Shown in pieces: positions 26,129 through 34,811 of a stretch of DNA of 64,000 nucleotides. The stretch covers positions 1-64,000 of the forward strand of contig CACOWI010000006.1 of assembly GCA_902630885.1 (NCBI GenBank). The letters run 5' to 3'. The position numbers and the translations under genes are program-made. The notes below the pieces were generated by a model, which ran no database searches, had not been told where the DNA came from, and saw only the letters and a program-made list of their open reading frames with translations. Every line of letters starts with the position of its first letter. Positions within the stretch are counted from its first letter, which is position 1. Origin of the DNA: an uncultured SAR86 cluster bacterium. Lineage in GTDB: Bacteria > Pseudomonadota > Gammaproteobacteria > Magnimaribacterales > D2472.

Positions 26129-27783
26129 AATCTGAATACTCCATACTCTTTTGCTCCCTCAATAACATTATTACTGACTATTGATAGGCAAAACCCAATT
26201 ACATCCCTGGTATCTCTTGGATCGATAATTCCATCATCAGTCATCATGCTACTTGCGACTAGGCCATGAGACAATTTTTCAAGGTAGTCAATTACCATTG
26301 CTTTGAGTTGCTCATCAGCTTTTTCATCAAACTTTTTACCATCTCTTTTGGCTTTAGCCTTTCTTACAATAGACATAACTCCTGCCATTTGTTCAGGTCC
26401 CATAACCGCAATTTTGGCTGTTGGCCATAAGAATGTGAATCTATTATTAAATGCCTTTCCGGACATTGCATAAGTACCAGCTCCATATGATGCTCCAACA
26501 ATAAATGTAATGTGTGGAACCATTGAATTTGAAACAGCATTTATAAGCTGAGAACCTTTTTTTATAATACCTTGTCTTTCAAAATCCTTACCCACAAGAA
26601 ATCCAGTTACGTTATGAAGAAATATTAGTGGGATATCTCTTTTATTACACAATTGAATAAAACTTGCTCCTTTTTCAGCAGATTGCGGATATATAGGTCC
26701 ATTGTTACCAATAATTCCAACTTGATATCCATGAACTGAAGCCCAACCACATACCAAAGATGATCCATATAAAGGTTTAAATTCTTCGAATTTTGAACCG
26801 TCAGTAAATCTGGCAATAATTTCTTTTATATCAACTGCAGATTTTAGATCTTCGCTAAGAATACCCAATAACTCTTCTTTATCATGCTTTGGTTCTTCCG
26901 ATAAAATTTGTGGCTCGGGACCTTTCTTTGACCAGTTTAAATGAGATACAACTTCTCTACATATTCTCAGGGCATCCATCTCGTCTTCAGCAAGATAATC
27001 AGAAAGTCCAGAAACCTCAGAATGCATTTGAGCTCCACCAAGCGTCTCATCATCTGACTCTTCTCCAGTTGCCATTTTTACTAAAGGTGGTCCTGCAAGA
27101 AACGCTTTGGACTGATCTTTAATAAAAATGTTGTAATCAGACATGCCAGGTTGATATGCTCCACCAGCAGTTGATGAACCAAACACAACTGAAATTACAG
27201 GAATTCTTAATTTTGATAATTCAGTCATTTCATAGAAAAATCTGCCAGTTGACGCAAAATGACCTTGTTGAAGAGTTGGTGCGATTGGTGGCGTATCACT
27301 ATTATTATTTGAAACATTTAGATCTCCTCCAGCTGATTCAACAAAACTTATGAAAGGTATTCTATTCTCTCTTGCAATTTCTTTAGCTCTTTTCCACTTT
27401 TCACCAACATATACAGTCATTGCTCCAGCTTTAACTGTTGGGTCATTAGCAAAAATTACACATTCAATTCCAGAAATAATACCAACACCTGAAACACACC
27501 CACCTCCAACGTTGTAATTATTAGTTCCATAAGCAGCAAATGGTTGGATTTCTAAAAAAGGACTATCCTGGTCAAGTACATTCATTACTCTTTGCCTAAC
27601 TGGCATTTTGCCTCGTTTTGCAAGACGTTCATGGTGGTGCATTCCTCCACCTATTTCAGCTAAATCAAGAAGGCCATCTAAAAATTTTAGTTTTTCAAGC
27701 ATCATTTCTTTGTTTTTTAGATATTGTTCTGATTTAGTATCTAGATTTGATTTAATCCTTGGTGAAATATTTTCTCTTTTCAT
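26125..27783 (-). CDS. Acyl-CoA carboxylase beta subunit (carboxyltransferase)
   Basis: A 552-residue carboxyltransferase with N and C domains of the crotonase type. RLAKRGKMPVRQRV opens the conserved part, GSSTAGGAYQPGMSD forms the CoA-side site, and PLIFLHNVTGFLVGKDFE plus GASYGAGTYAMSGKAF form the second site. The layout matches methylcrotonyl-CoA and geranyl-CoA carboxylase beta chains (about 535 residues) better than propionyl-CoA carboxylase. It is the first gene of the minus-strand operon. The divergent promoter region carries overlapping palindromes. Confidence 0.93.
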   Translation of the reverse strand: MKRENISPRIKSNLDTKSEQYLKNKEMMLEKLKFLDGLLDLAEIGGGMHHHERLAKRGKMPVRQRVMNVLDQDSPFLEIQPFAAYGTNNYNVGGGCVSGVGIISGIECVIFANDPTVKAGAMTVYVGEKWKRAKEIARENRIPFISFVESAGGDLNVSNNNSDTPPIAPTLQQGHFASTGRFFYEMTELSKLRIPVISVVFGSSTAGGAYQPGMSDYNIFIKDQSKAFLAGPPLVKMATGEESDDETLGGAQMHSEVSGLSDYLAEDEMDALRICREVVSHLNWSKKGPEPQILSEEPKHDKEELLGILSEDLKSAVDIKEIIARFTDGSKFEEFKPLYGSSLVCGWASVHGYQVGIIGNNGPIYPQSAEKGASFIQLCNKRDIPLIFLHNVTGFLVGKDFERQGIIKKGSQLINAVSNSMVPHITFIVGASYGAGTYAMSGKAFNNRFTFLWPTAKIAVMGPEQMAGVMSIVRKAKAKRDGKKFDEKADEQLKAMVIDYLEKLSHGLVASSMMTDDGIIDPRDTRDVIGFCLSIVSNNVIEGAKEYGVFRL

Positions 27784-27801
27784 AATGCGTAAACCTGAAT
27801 T

Positions 27802-27839
27802 TAATATTAATGGTAATATAATATCATTAATATTACCAT
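27802..27839. promoter_or_regulatory. Overlapping inverted repeats, candidate TetR operator
   Basis: Two perfect inverted repeats overlap in the 92-base gap between the carboxylase beta gene and the GST gene. The 11-base arms 27802-27812 and 27825-27835 are centred at 27818.5. The 10-base arms ATGGTAATAT (27810-27819) and ATATTACCAT (27830-27839) are centred at 27824.5. TTAATATTA is also repeated directly at 27801 and 27827. A possible leftward promoter lies over the repeats (TTGATG at 27842-27837 and TATATT at 27820-27815), so a bound TetR dimer would block it. Confidence 0.6.
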
Positions 27840-27875
27840 CAATTAGTTGTAAAATAGACCATTAAAATTATAAAT

Positions 27876-28496
27876 ATGATAAAAATTTACGGTACCGAAA
27901 ATTCAAGAGCCATGCGTCCAATATGGACAGCAGAAGAAATGGGACTAGATTATGAATTAATCATGATGCCATTTCCTCCAAGAGTATTTATGAAAGAATA
28001 TTTAGATATAAATATTCTTGGAACAATACCATACATGATTGATGGCGAAATTAAAATGACAGAATCTGTAGCAATTTCCCAATATTTTGTTGAAAAATAT
28101 GGACCAACCGATCTACAAGTAATGCCAAATGAAAAAGATTATCCATTATATCTAAATTGGTTATTTCATTCTGATGCTACCTTAACATTTCCGCAAACTG
28201 TTGTTTTAAGATATAAATTTCAAGAACCGGGTGTTGCTGATGCTGCCGTTGAGGGATATAGCAGATGGTTTGTTTCCAGGTTGAAACTCCTTGAAAAATC
28301 CTTAGATAATAGGGAATACTTATGTTCAAATCGTTTCACATTGGCAGATATTTGTGTAAGTTACGCTATTAATCTTGCTGAAGCGCTCGGTATTGAACAG
28401 GCATTTAAACCAAACATTAAAAGATGGTCTGATAATTTATTTTCCAGACCTGCTTTTATTAAAAGTAAAAGTTATAAATATGAACCTGAAAGCTAA
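27876..28496 (+). CDS. Glutathione S-transferase family protein
   Basis: A 206-residue GST. The N-terminal thioredoxin-fold domain has KIYGTENSRAMRPIW (active-site loop) and GTIPYMIDGEIKMTESVAISQYF, with the cis-proline and the TES glutathione-binding turn. The C-terminal helical domain has RFTLADICVSYAI, the N-capping box. The GST class is not clear. It lies divergently across the carboxylase promoter and may share control with it. Its stop overlaps the start of the Msr fusion by 17 bases, pointing to a redox or detoxification pair. Confidence 0.9.
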   Translation: MIKIYGTENSRAMRPIWTAEEMGLDYELIMMPFPPRVFMKEYLDINILGTIPYMIDGEIKMTESVAISQYFVEKYGPTDLQVMPNEKDYPLYLNWLFHSDATLTFPQTVVLRYKFQEPGVADAAVEGYSRWFVSRLKLLEKSLDNREYLCSNRFTLADICVSYAINLAEALGIEQAFKPNIKRWSDNLFSRPAFIKSKSYKYEPES

Positions 28497-29739
28497 ATTC
28501 TTAAATTATTTTTTATTAATACTATTTTCTATTCCAAGTATAGAAGCAAGCAAAACCTCTCATATTGAAACAATATATTTAGGTTCTGGTTGCTTTTGGG
28601 GAGCTGAAAAGGGTTATGAATCTATGGATGGGGTTATCAATGCAGAATCTGGTTACGCTAATGGTTATGGAGTAAAGCCAACTTACAGATCAATAATTCA
28701 GTTCAAAAATAAGTATAACGAAAAGAATTTTGCAGAAGTTGTAAAAATTACTTTTAATAGTAATGCCATACCACTAGAAAATATTTTAAAACACTTTTTT
28801 GAAACTCATGACCCTACTCAATTTAATAGGCAAGGCAATGATATAGGCACACAATATAGGTCAACAATTCTTTTTCAAAATGAATCCCAAAAAGAACTTG
28901 CTGAAAAGATTATGGAGGAATATCAAAAACTTTTGATTGATGGAGGTTATGGAAAAATTAGAACCAAACTTGAACCTTTGGATAATTTCTATCTTGCTGA
29001 AGAATATCATCAGGATTATTTAAAAAAGAATCCTAATGGTTATTGTCCAGACCTATCGACAGGAATTGTTTTTAATAATGAAGAAAAAATCTTTCTAGAT
29101 AATGAATATCTTTTAAAAGGAAAGCAAATTTTAGTTTTAGATTCACAAAATTATTGTCCGTATTGTGAAAAATTGAAGGTTGACGTTACTGATGGATACA
29201 AAGGAAGCATTCCACTGAGTTATAGAACTTCAGATCAATTACATGGACTTGAAATCAATTCTCCTACCTGGGCTACTCCATCATTAATTTTTTTGGAAAA
29301 TGGTAAGGAGATTTTTTCATATCAGGGATATGTCAATCAAAAAGACTTTTATCAATTATTAGGAAAGTTTAAATTGGGAGATTCTGAAGCTTACAACGTG
29401 GCCTTTAATAAAGGCACTGATGCTCGATTTTGTAAAGAATACCAAATTTTTAAAAATACACCTGATGGTATATTTATTGATAAGCTCAGTGGAGAACCGC
29501 TTTTTGATACAAGAAATAGGTTTGTCTCAAGATCAGGATGGTTATCATTTACAAAACCTGTTGAGGGTTCTGTATATGAATTACCTGATAATAGTTATGG
29601 CATGAGAAGGACTGAAATAAGATCTGTTTCTTCTGATATACATTTAGGTCATGTATTTGATGATGGGCCAAACGGAATGCCGAGATATTGCATAAATGCT
29701 ACCGTATTAGAATTCAAGCCTCGAAACGAAATTTCTTAA
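28480..29739 (+). CDS. msrAB: Secreted MsrA - thioredoxin-like - MsrB fusion, methionine sulfoxide reductase
   Basis: A 419-residue triple-domain protein. Residues 1-24 look like a signal peptide (FLNYFLLILFSIPSIEAS). MsrA covers about 30-190, with catalytic Cys38 in GSGCFWGAE and a C-terminal Cys189 in NGYCPD. A thioredoxin-like domain covers about 215-295, with Cys226-Pro-Tyr-Cys229. MsrB covers about 315-415, with catalytic Cys404 in PRYCINA. The MsrB part lacks the zinc CxxC (DKLSGEPLFD) and has SG where many have GCGW. The ATG at 28480 gives the signal peptide; earlier in-frame starts lie inside the GST gene. It likely repairs oxidised envelope proteins. Confidence 0.92.
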   Translation: MNLKAKFLNYFLLILFSIPSIEASKTSHIETIYLGSGCFWGAEKGYESMDGVINAESGYANGYGVKPTYRSIIQFKNKYNEKNFAEVVKITFNSNAIPLENILKHFFETHDPTQFNRQGNDIGTQYRSTILFQNESQKELAEKIMEEYQKLLIDGGYGKIRTKLEPLDNFYLAEEYHQDYLKKNPNGYCPDLSTGIVFNNEEKIFLDNEYLLKGKQILVLDSQNYCPYCEKLKVDVTDGYKGSIPLSYRTSDQLHGLEINSPTWATPSLIFLENGKEIFSYQGYVNQKDFYQLLGKFKLGDSEAYNVAFNKGTDARFCKEYQIFKNTPDGIFIDKLSGEPLFDTRNRFVSRSGWLSFTKPVEGSVYELPDNSYGMRRTEIRSVSSDIHLGHVFDDGPNGMPRYCINATVLEFKPRNEIS

Positions 29740-29764
29740 AAACTGGATCCATATCCATATCTAT

Positions 29765-30919
29765 CTAATCAGAAATAAGCTCATTTATCCTTTCGTAGGA
29801 GTCTATGAATTCTTCTTTAAATTTTTGAACAGTCTGTCCTGCTGTAATAGATTCATTTACCAATCCAATTCCTTGTCCAACCCAATATGTTTCGAGTTGT
29901 TTTGCACCTTCATGTCCAATCGCTGCTTGATCAGCAACTTTTCGAAGTGCTGGCTCACTGACCATTGTTTGAAGAGGCATTGGAAGTGGTTCAGGTGCAT
30001 CTTTATCTTCCCATGCTTCTACCCATGGAGACGTTAATTGCCTTGAGTGTTTTCCTGTTCGACTTTTTGACCTAACAGTATGACTTGAAGATGCAGCGAC
30101 TAACTTTTCTTTAATATTATCAGAAGTTTCTGCCTCAGTTGTAGGAAGAAAAACAGATGCACACCATACTCCATCTGCTCCCATCGCCATCACACCAGCC
30201 ATCTGTTCACCAGTGCAAATGCCTCCTGCTGCAAGTATAGGCACATCACCATACGATTTAAGGGCTCTTCGAACTTCTGGCACTAAAACCATAGTTGAAA
30301 CACTTCCGCAATGGCCACCACCTTCTGTGCCAGATACAACAATGATATCTACTCCAGCCTCAGCCTGTTTAACTGCATGTTGTTTAGCCCCAACAAGAGC
30401 AGCAACGGGTACATTATGTTGTTTTCCCATATCTAACATCCATTTAGGTGGGACGCCTAAAGCATTTGCTACAAGCTTAATTGGATGAGAAAATGCAACC
30501 TCAAGAACCTCTTTAGCACCATCAAGTCCAGCTCCTAATACTTGATTTGAACTTTGTTCAAATTTTTCAGAGGCGTCGCCACCTCTTAAATCAGATGCAT
30601 CTATATCATGTTGCTCTAAGATATTTGCACGGAATTCTCTATGTTCTTGCGGTATCATTCCTCTAAGATCATCAGTGGTGAGATTCTCACCTTTACCAAC
30701 ATATGAGTTCGGCACTAAAACATCAACACCATAAGGTTTACCATCAATATTTTCATCGATCCAATTTAATTCAATTTCAAGTTTTTCAGGAGTTAAACCT
30801 ACCGCTCCAAGCACGCCCATACCTCCAGCTTTTGAAACAGCTGCGACGACATCCCTACAGTGGCTAAAAGCCACAAGAGGAAATTCAATATCAAGAATTT
30901 TACAAATTTGTGATTTCAT
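29765..30919 (-). CDS. Nitronate monooxygenase-like flavoprotein
   Basis: A 384-residue FMN-dependent TIM-barrel protein of the NMO/2-nitropropane dioxygenase/FabK superfamily. The blocks are EFPLVAFSHCRDVVAAVSKAGGMGVLGA at the start, IIVVSGTEGGGHCG, PILAAGGICTGEQMAGVMAMGADGVWCA (phosphate-binding region) and HTVRSKSRTGKHSRQL. It has a strong AAGGAG site before the ATG. The true substrate is unknown, since many members annotated as NMO act on other compounds. Upstream, rraA is transcribed divergently. Confidence 0.88.
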   Translation of the reverse strand: MKSQICKILDIEFPLVAFSHCRDVVAAVSKAGGMGVLGAVGLTPEKLEIELNWIDENIDGKPYGVDVLVPNSYVGKGENLTTDDLRGMIPQEHREFRANILEQHDIDASDLRGGDASEKFEQSSNQVLGAGLDGAKEVLEVAFSHPIKLVANALGVPPKWMLDMGKQHNVPVAALVGAKQHAVKQAEAGVDIIVVSGTEGGGHCGSVSTMVLVPEVRRALKSYGDVPILAAGGICTGEQMAGVMAMGADGVWCASVFLPTTEAETSDNIKEKLVAASSSHTVRSKSRTGKHSRQLTSPWVEAWEDKDAPEPLPMPLQTMVSEPALRKVADQAAIGHEGAKQLETYWVGQGIGLVNESITAGQTVQKFKEEFIDSYERINELISD

Positions 30920-30975
30920 GAATGCTCCTTAAGAAATACTCCAAATGTTTATATTACATTAAATTTAGAATGAAT

Positions 30976-30981
30976 TAGAAT
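30976..30981 (+). promoter_or_regulatory. -10 box upstream of rraA (predicted leaderless)
   Basis: TAGAAT lies six bases before the ATG at 30988. If this is the promoter, the ATG at 30982 would lie outside the transcript and 30988 would be the true start. Confidence 0.4.
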
Positions 30982-30987
30982 ATGAAC

Positions 30988-31473
30988 ATGTATAACTTTT
31001 CAGTACCAGATATTTGTGATGAATTTAGTGATGTTCAAATTGGAGATCTTTTTTTAAATTCATATGGTTCTATTGATAAATTTTATGGTCAAGTTCACAC
31101 CGCTAAATGCGAACATTCGAACAGCATCGTTAAAGAATTTGTAAATGAAAATGGCGAAGGAAAAGTTTTATTGATTGAGCATACTGGCTCAGAATTATGC
31201 TCTATGGTGGGAGATCAGATTGCTCAAAAAGCCAATGATAATAATTGGAATGGATTATTTACCAATGGATGTATTAGAGATATTGAAGTAATTCAAAACA
31301 TTAACATAGGTGTATATGCTCAAAATTCTTATCCAATGAAAACTGATAAATCAATTGGATTTGGAGAAAGAGATGTTCCTATAAAACTTGGATCAGTCGA
31401 AATAGAACCTGGCGATTGGATATATGTTGATAGAAATGGATGGATTATTAGTAAAAAAAAATTAGAACTTTAA
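30988..31473 (+). CDS. rraA: RraA-family protein (RNase E inhibitor-like)
   Basis: About 161 residues, the same size as E. coli RraA, which binds RNase E and lowers its activity. The start YNFSVPDICDEF aligns with the usual YDTSELCDIY pattern. EHTGSELCSMVGDQIAQKA and GLFTNGCIRDIE are the family core. Many RraA-fold proteins are instead metal-dependent aldolases or oxaloacetate decarboxylases; the length and N-terminus favour the regulator type. I chose the ATG at 30988 over 30982 because the -10 box directly abuts the earlier one. It converges with an acyltransferase gene and overlaps it by 12 bases. Confidence 0.85.
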   Translation: MYNFSVPDICDEFSDVQIGDLFLNSYGSIDKFYGQVHTAKCEHSNSIVKEFVNENGEGKVLLIEHTGSELCSMVGDQIAQKANDNNWNGLFTNGCIRDIEVIQNINIGVYAQNSYPMKTDKSIGFGERDVPIKLGSVEIEPGDWIYVDRNGWIISKKKLEL

Positions 31474-32349
31474 ATTTTCTATATCTTTATCTTTTTGAGA
31501 CCAGATTGACTCTATCCAATTCTTAAAGTCCTCTCTATATTTTTGGTCCTCTGCATAGTTTCTATTTTTAAGATCTTCAGGAATTTTGTGTTTTGTAACT
31601 AGCACTTTAGCTTCTCGCATTTCACCGGTTAAAAAGTTCCAAGCACTTCTTTTATGACTTTTATAAACTAAAGTGTAATCAATTAATGTATTTATTTTTG
31701 GCATTGCAGATAGAGCAGTTGCCATGCCACCTATCTTTGGAATAAGTAGATTTTGATATGGCGATTTTTGTAATTCATGTTTTTCTTTTGTAAACCTTGT
31801 ACCTTCTGCATAGCTGAAAATAGTAGATGGAGATCTAAGAAAACGTTTACAAGATTTAAGAGTATTCTCATAGTCCTTCGTCCTTAGCGAGGGATCTTTA
31901 TCGATAGCTGCTTTTGAATGCCTATTAACAAATGGCATATTAAGTGTTTTGTTCGCTAAAAATACAAAAGGAATCCACCACAACTCCTTTTTCATAAAGA
32001 ATTTAAGAAGAGGAATTTTATAATTTGCGGACACAAGCAAAACAAAAATATCAGCCCATGACTGATGATTTGACATTGCCATATACCATTCATCTTGATT
32101 AAATTCGTCATTTTTATTGATCAACTTAATATTATCACCGTGCATTAAAAGCATGATAATTTTTAAGCCGTAAACAGTAAGATCTCCTATAAAATTCGAC
32201 ACTTTGCTCAAAAAAATTTTAAATGATTTAAGTGGAATTATTGCTCTTGGTAAATTAATGATTGCCAGAGTTCCAAAACCTAATATTAATTCAGATAGTA
32301 TTAAAATGAATGTAATTGAACCAACTAAAAGTGATTTAATTGCCTTCAT
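31462..32349 (-). CDS. Lysophospholipid acyltransferase (PlsC/YihG type)
   Basis: A 295-residue membrane acyltransferase. An N-terminal hydrophobic stretch (LLVGSITFILILSELILGF) is followed by the catalytic SNHQSWADIF (the NHx4D motif), FMKKELWWIPFVF, and FSYAEGTRFT (the EGTR acceptor/donor motif). The pattern matches YihG/LCLAT-like 1-acyl-glycerol-3-phosphate acyltransferases. It follows the second acyl-CoA dehydrogenase pair on the same strand with a 16-base gap, perhaps taking acyl groups from the same acyl-CoA pool. Confidence 0.9.
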   Translation of the reverse strand: MKAIKSLLVGSITFILILSELILGFGTLAIINLPRAIIPLKSFKIFLSKVSNFIGDLTVYGLKIIMLLMHGDNIKLINKNDEFNQDEWYMAMSNHQSWADIFVLLVSANYKIPLLKFFMKKELWWIPFVFLANKTLNMPFVNRHSKAAIDKDPSLRTKDYENTLKSCKRFLRSPSTIFSYAEGTRFTKEKHELQKSPYQNLLIPKIGGMATALSAMPKINTLIDYTLVYKSHKRSAWNFLTGEMREAKVLVTKHKIPEDLKNRNYAEDQKYREDFKNWIESIWSQKDKDIENLKF

Positions 32350-32365
32350 TTCTAATTACCAACCT

Positions 32366-33505
32366 CTAGAAACCGCTTAAGTTTGCATACCTCTCAGTAT
32401 GATATTTGGCACTACCAAAAATCTGTTCAGCGACCCTAGCTCTTTTGAGAAAGAAACCAATATCATATTCATCGGTTACACCTATACCTCCGTGCATTTG
32501 AATTGCCTCATTAGATACAAGGTGAAGAGTTTCTCCTGCCATTGTTTTTGAGAGACTTGATAGTCTTTGTAATTCATTTGAATTTTCATCAGCTGCACGC
32601 ATTGCCGCCATGACTGAAGATTTTGTCAATTCGATCTCACAAAACATTTCTGCAGCCCTGTGTTGAAGTGCCTGAAAAGAACCAATTAATGCACCGAACT
32701 GCTTTCTTTGTTTTAGATAATCAAGGGTTATTTCAAATGCAGACTCCGCATTTCCAAGCATTTCAGCAGACATTGCAATTCTCCCAATATCTAGGATGCT
32801 CTCAACAGTTTCTCCTGCAGTTTCAAGATCTCCCAGTAATGAAGACTCATCTATAATGACTTCATTAAAGCTTATGTTTGCATAATTCCTAGAATCTGCC
32901 ATATCAAGCTTTTTTGTCTCAATACCTGACGTGTCAGAATTGAGTATAAACAAAGATAATCCTGTTGAGTCTCCTATGACGCCGGAAGTTCTTGCCAAAA
33001 CGATTAAAATATCTGCGCTAGCTCCATCAATGACAAATATTTTTTTGCCATTTAAAATAAAATTAGAATCATTTTTTTTTGCAGTCATTTCAGTCTTAGA
33101 TGGTTCATGATGGCTTGTTTCATCAATAGCCAGAGCAGTTGTAATTTCGCCACTAACTATCTTTGGCAAATAATTACTTTTTTGATCATCGTTGCCAAAT
33201 TGTGTAATAGCATAAGCACCTAAAACACCTGTTGCAAAAAGTGGAGAGGGGGTTAGTGTCTTTGCGCATTCTTGCAATATGACACCAATGCCTGTTACTC
33301 CAAAATTAGATCCCCCAAATTCTTCTGGAATTAATATTCCGGGCCATCCAAGTTTAACCATTTCTGACCAAATATCTTTATCCCATAATTTAGGATCATT
33401 ATTATCTCTCAAAGATCTGAAATGAGATATTGGAGATCTTTCATCAGCAAAGTTCTTTGCTGTATCTTTTAGAAATTGTTCTTCCTCAGATAATACTAAC
33501 TTCAT
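32366..33505 (-). CDS. Acyl-CoA dehydrogenase, shorter (beta-like) subunit, pair 2
   Basis: A 379-residue acyl-CoA dehydrogenase. It has IPEEFGGSNFG, GRIAMSAEMLGNAESAFE, RKQFGALIGSFQALQHRAAEM (FAD contact) and AIQMHGGIGVTDEYDIGFFLKRARV. Like the shorter protein of pair 1 it has no GGTSE-type C-terminal block and follows a larger dehydrogenase after six bases. The pairing and order (large gene first, short gene second) are the same as in pair 1, suggesting duplication of a two-subunit enzyme module. Confidence 0.92.
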   Translation of the reverse strand: MKLVLSEEEQFLKDTAKNFADERSPISHFRSLRDNNDPKLWDKDIWSEMVKLGWPGILIPEEFGGSNFGVTGIGVILQECAKTLTPSPLFATGVLGAYAITQFGNDDQKSNYLPKIVSGEITTALAIDETSHHEPSKTEMTAKKNDSNFILNGKKIFVIDGASADILIVLARTSGVIGDSTGLSLFILNSDTSGIETKKLDMADSRNYANISFNEVIIDESSLLGDLETAGETVESILDIGRIAMSAEMLGNAESAFEITLDYLKQRKQFGALIGSFQALQHRAAEMFCEIELTKSSVMAAMRAADENSNELQRLSSLSKTMAGETLHLVSNEAIQMHGGIGVTDEYDIGFFLKRARVAEQIFGSAKYHTERYANLSGF

Positions 33506-33511
33506 AAGTAA

Positions 33512-34705
33512 CTATTGACTTGGAAGTCCAAGTACTCTTTTAGAAATAACATTAAGTTGGACTTCTGAGGTTCCACCTTCAATGGAGTTGCCTTTTGTTC
33601 TGAGCCAAGCCCTTGTAAGATTTTTATCGTCATCATCAAATTCGTCCCCATCCCATGCAACGCCATTAATTCCAGAAGCTGCAACCATTAGCTCGTGCCT
33701 TTTTTTGTTATGCTCTGTTCCATATAACTTGAACATTGAAGCTGTTGCACTTGCCTTACCACCTTCATCACCTGCTCTTTTTAAAGTAAGACCAAAAGCA
33801 TGTTCTTTTATTTTATGAGATGAAATCTCAGATCTATAAAAATTATTTTTAATTTTGCCATTTTCTTCACCTAAATGTTTTTTAGCAATTGATACAACAT
33901 CTCTTTTGCTTCCCATGCCAGCAGCAAGACCAAAATTAGAAATAAAAGCTCTCTCATGTTGTAAAAGCTTCTTTGCAATAGTCCAACCAGCATTTAGCTC
34001 GCCTATCAGATTTTCTTTGGGTACCTCAACGTTGTCAAAAAAAGTTTCACAAAAAGGAGACTTCCCTGATATTAATGTTATCGGCTTTGTGCTCACACCT
34101 TTAGTTGCCATATCAATCAGTAAAAAACTTATGCCATCATGTTTTGGTTCTTTTGGACCAGTTCTCACTAAAGCAAATATCCAATCTGCTTTATCTGCAT
34201 ATGAAGTCCAAACTTTTTGACCATTTACTAGAAACTTTTCACCAATGTCTTCTGCTTTTGTTGCAAGACTAGCTAAATCAGATCCTGATCCAGGTTCTGA
34301 ATATCCCTGACACCATCTAATTTCACCTTTAATAATTTTTGGTATGTGTTCTTTTTTTTGTTCTTCAGATCCATATTCAAGTAATACTGGAGCAAGCATC
34401 CATATTCCAAAACTGAGCAAAGGTTGTTTTGCACCTATTCCAAATAGTTCCTCATTAAGAACTTTTACTTCTTCTTTTGTGAGGCCACCACCTCCATATT
34501 CTTTTGGAACAGTTGGCATTGTCCATCCTTTCTCACCCATTCTGTCTAACCACAGCTTGGATTCTGGATTCTTATACTCTGCATTTCTCCCACCCCATAC
34601 CTCATCAACTGGGATCTTAGGATCAGCACCACTTCTCATAGAAGGAGGACAGTTTTTATCAAGCCATTCCTTTGTTTCTTGTCTAAATTTATCTAAATTA
34701 CTCAT
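33512..34705 (-). CDS. Acyl-CoA dehydrogenase, larger (alpha-like) subunit, pair 2
   Basis: About 397 residues from the ATG at 34705, whose N-terminus (MSNLDKFRQETKEWLDKNCP) matches that of related dehydrogenases. In-frame ATG and TTG codons at 34735 and 34738 are possible but lie right against a TATAAT box and may be untranscribed. WCQGYSEPGSGSDLASL, FLVNGQKVWTSYADKAD and SIEGGTSEVQLNVISKRVLGLP are the family blocks. The substrate is unknown. A block at WDGDEFDDDDKNLTRAWL is acidic. It heads a three-gene minus-strand operon, divergent from nadK. Confidence 0.9.
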   Translation of the reverse strand: MSNLDKFRQETKEWLDKNCPPSMRSGADPKIPVDEVWGGRNAEYKNPESKLWLDRMGEKGWTMPTVPKEYGGGGLTKEEVKVLNEELFGIGAKQPLLSFGIWMLAPVLLEYGSEEQKKEHIPKIIKGEIRWCQGYSEPGSGSDLASLATKAEDIGEKFLVNGQKVWTSYADKADWIFALVRTGPKEPKHDGISFLLIDMATKGVSTKPITLISGKSPFCETFFDNVEVPKENLIGELNAGWTIAKKLLQHERAFISNFGLAAGMGSKRDVVSIAKKHLGEENGKIKNNFYRSEISSHKIKEHAFGLTLKRAGDEGGKASATASMFKLYGTEHNKKRHELMVAASGINGVAWDGDEFDDDDKNLTRAWLRTKGNSIEGGTSEVQLNVISKRVLGLPSQ

Positions 34706-34739
34706 ATTATTAATATTTGGATTATTTAAAATCATCAAT

Positions 34740-34745
34740 ATTATA
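34740..34745 (-). promoter_or_regulatory. -10 box of the second dehydrogenase operon
   Basis: TATAAT on the minus strand, about 34 bases upstream of the chosen ATG at 34705 and only four before the ATG at 34735. A start of transcription near 34733 would favour 34705 as the translation start. Confidence 0.45.
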
Positions 34746-34811
34746 GGCGCTTATTTAAATTTTTCGAGTATTGAAAATATAAAACTTATTAATACATTTT
34801 TTTATAAGTTG

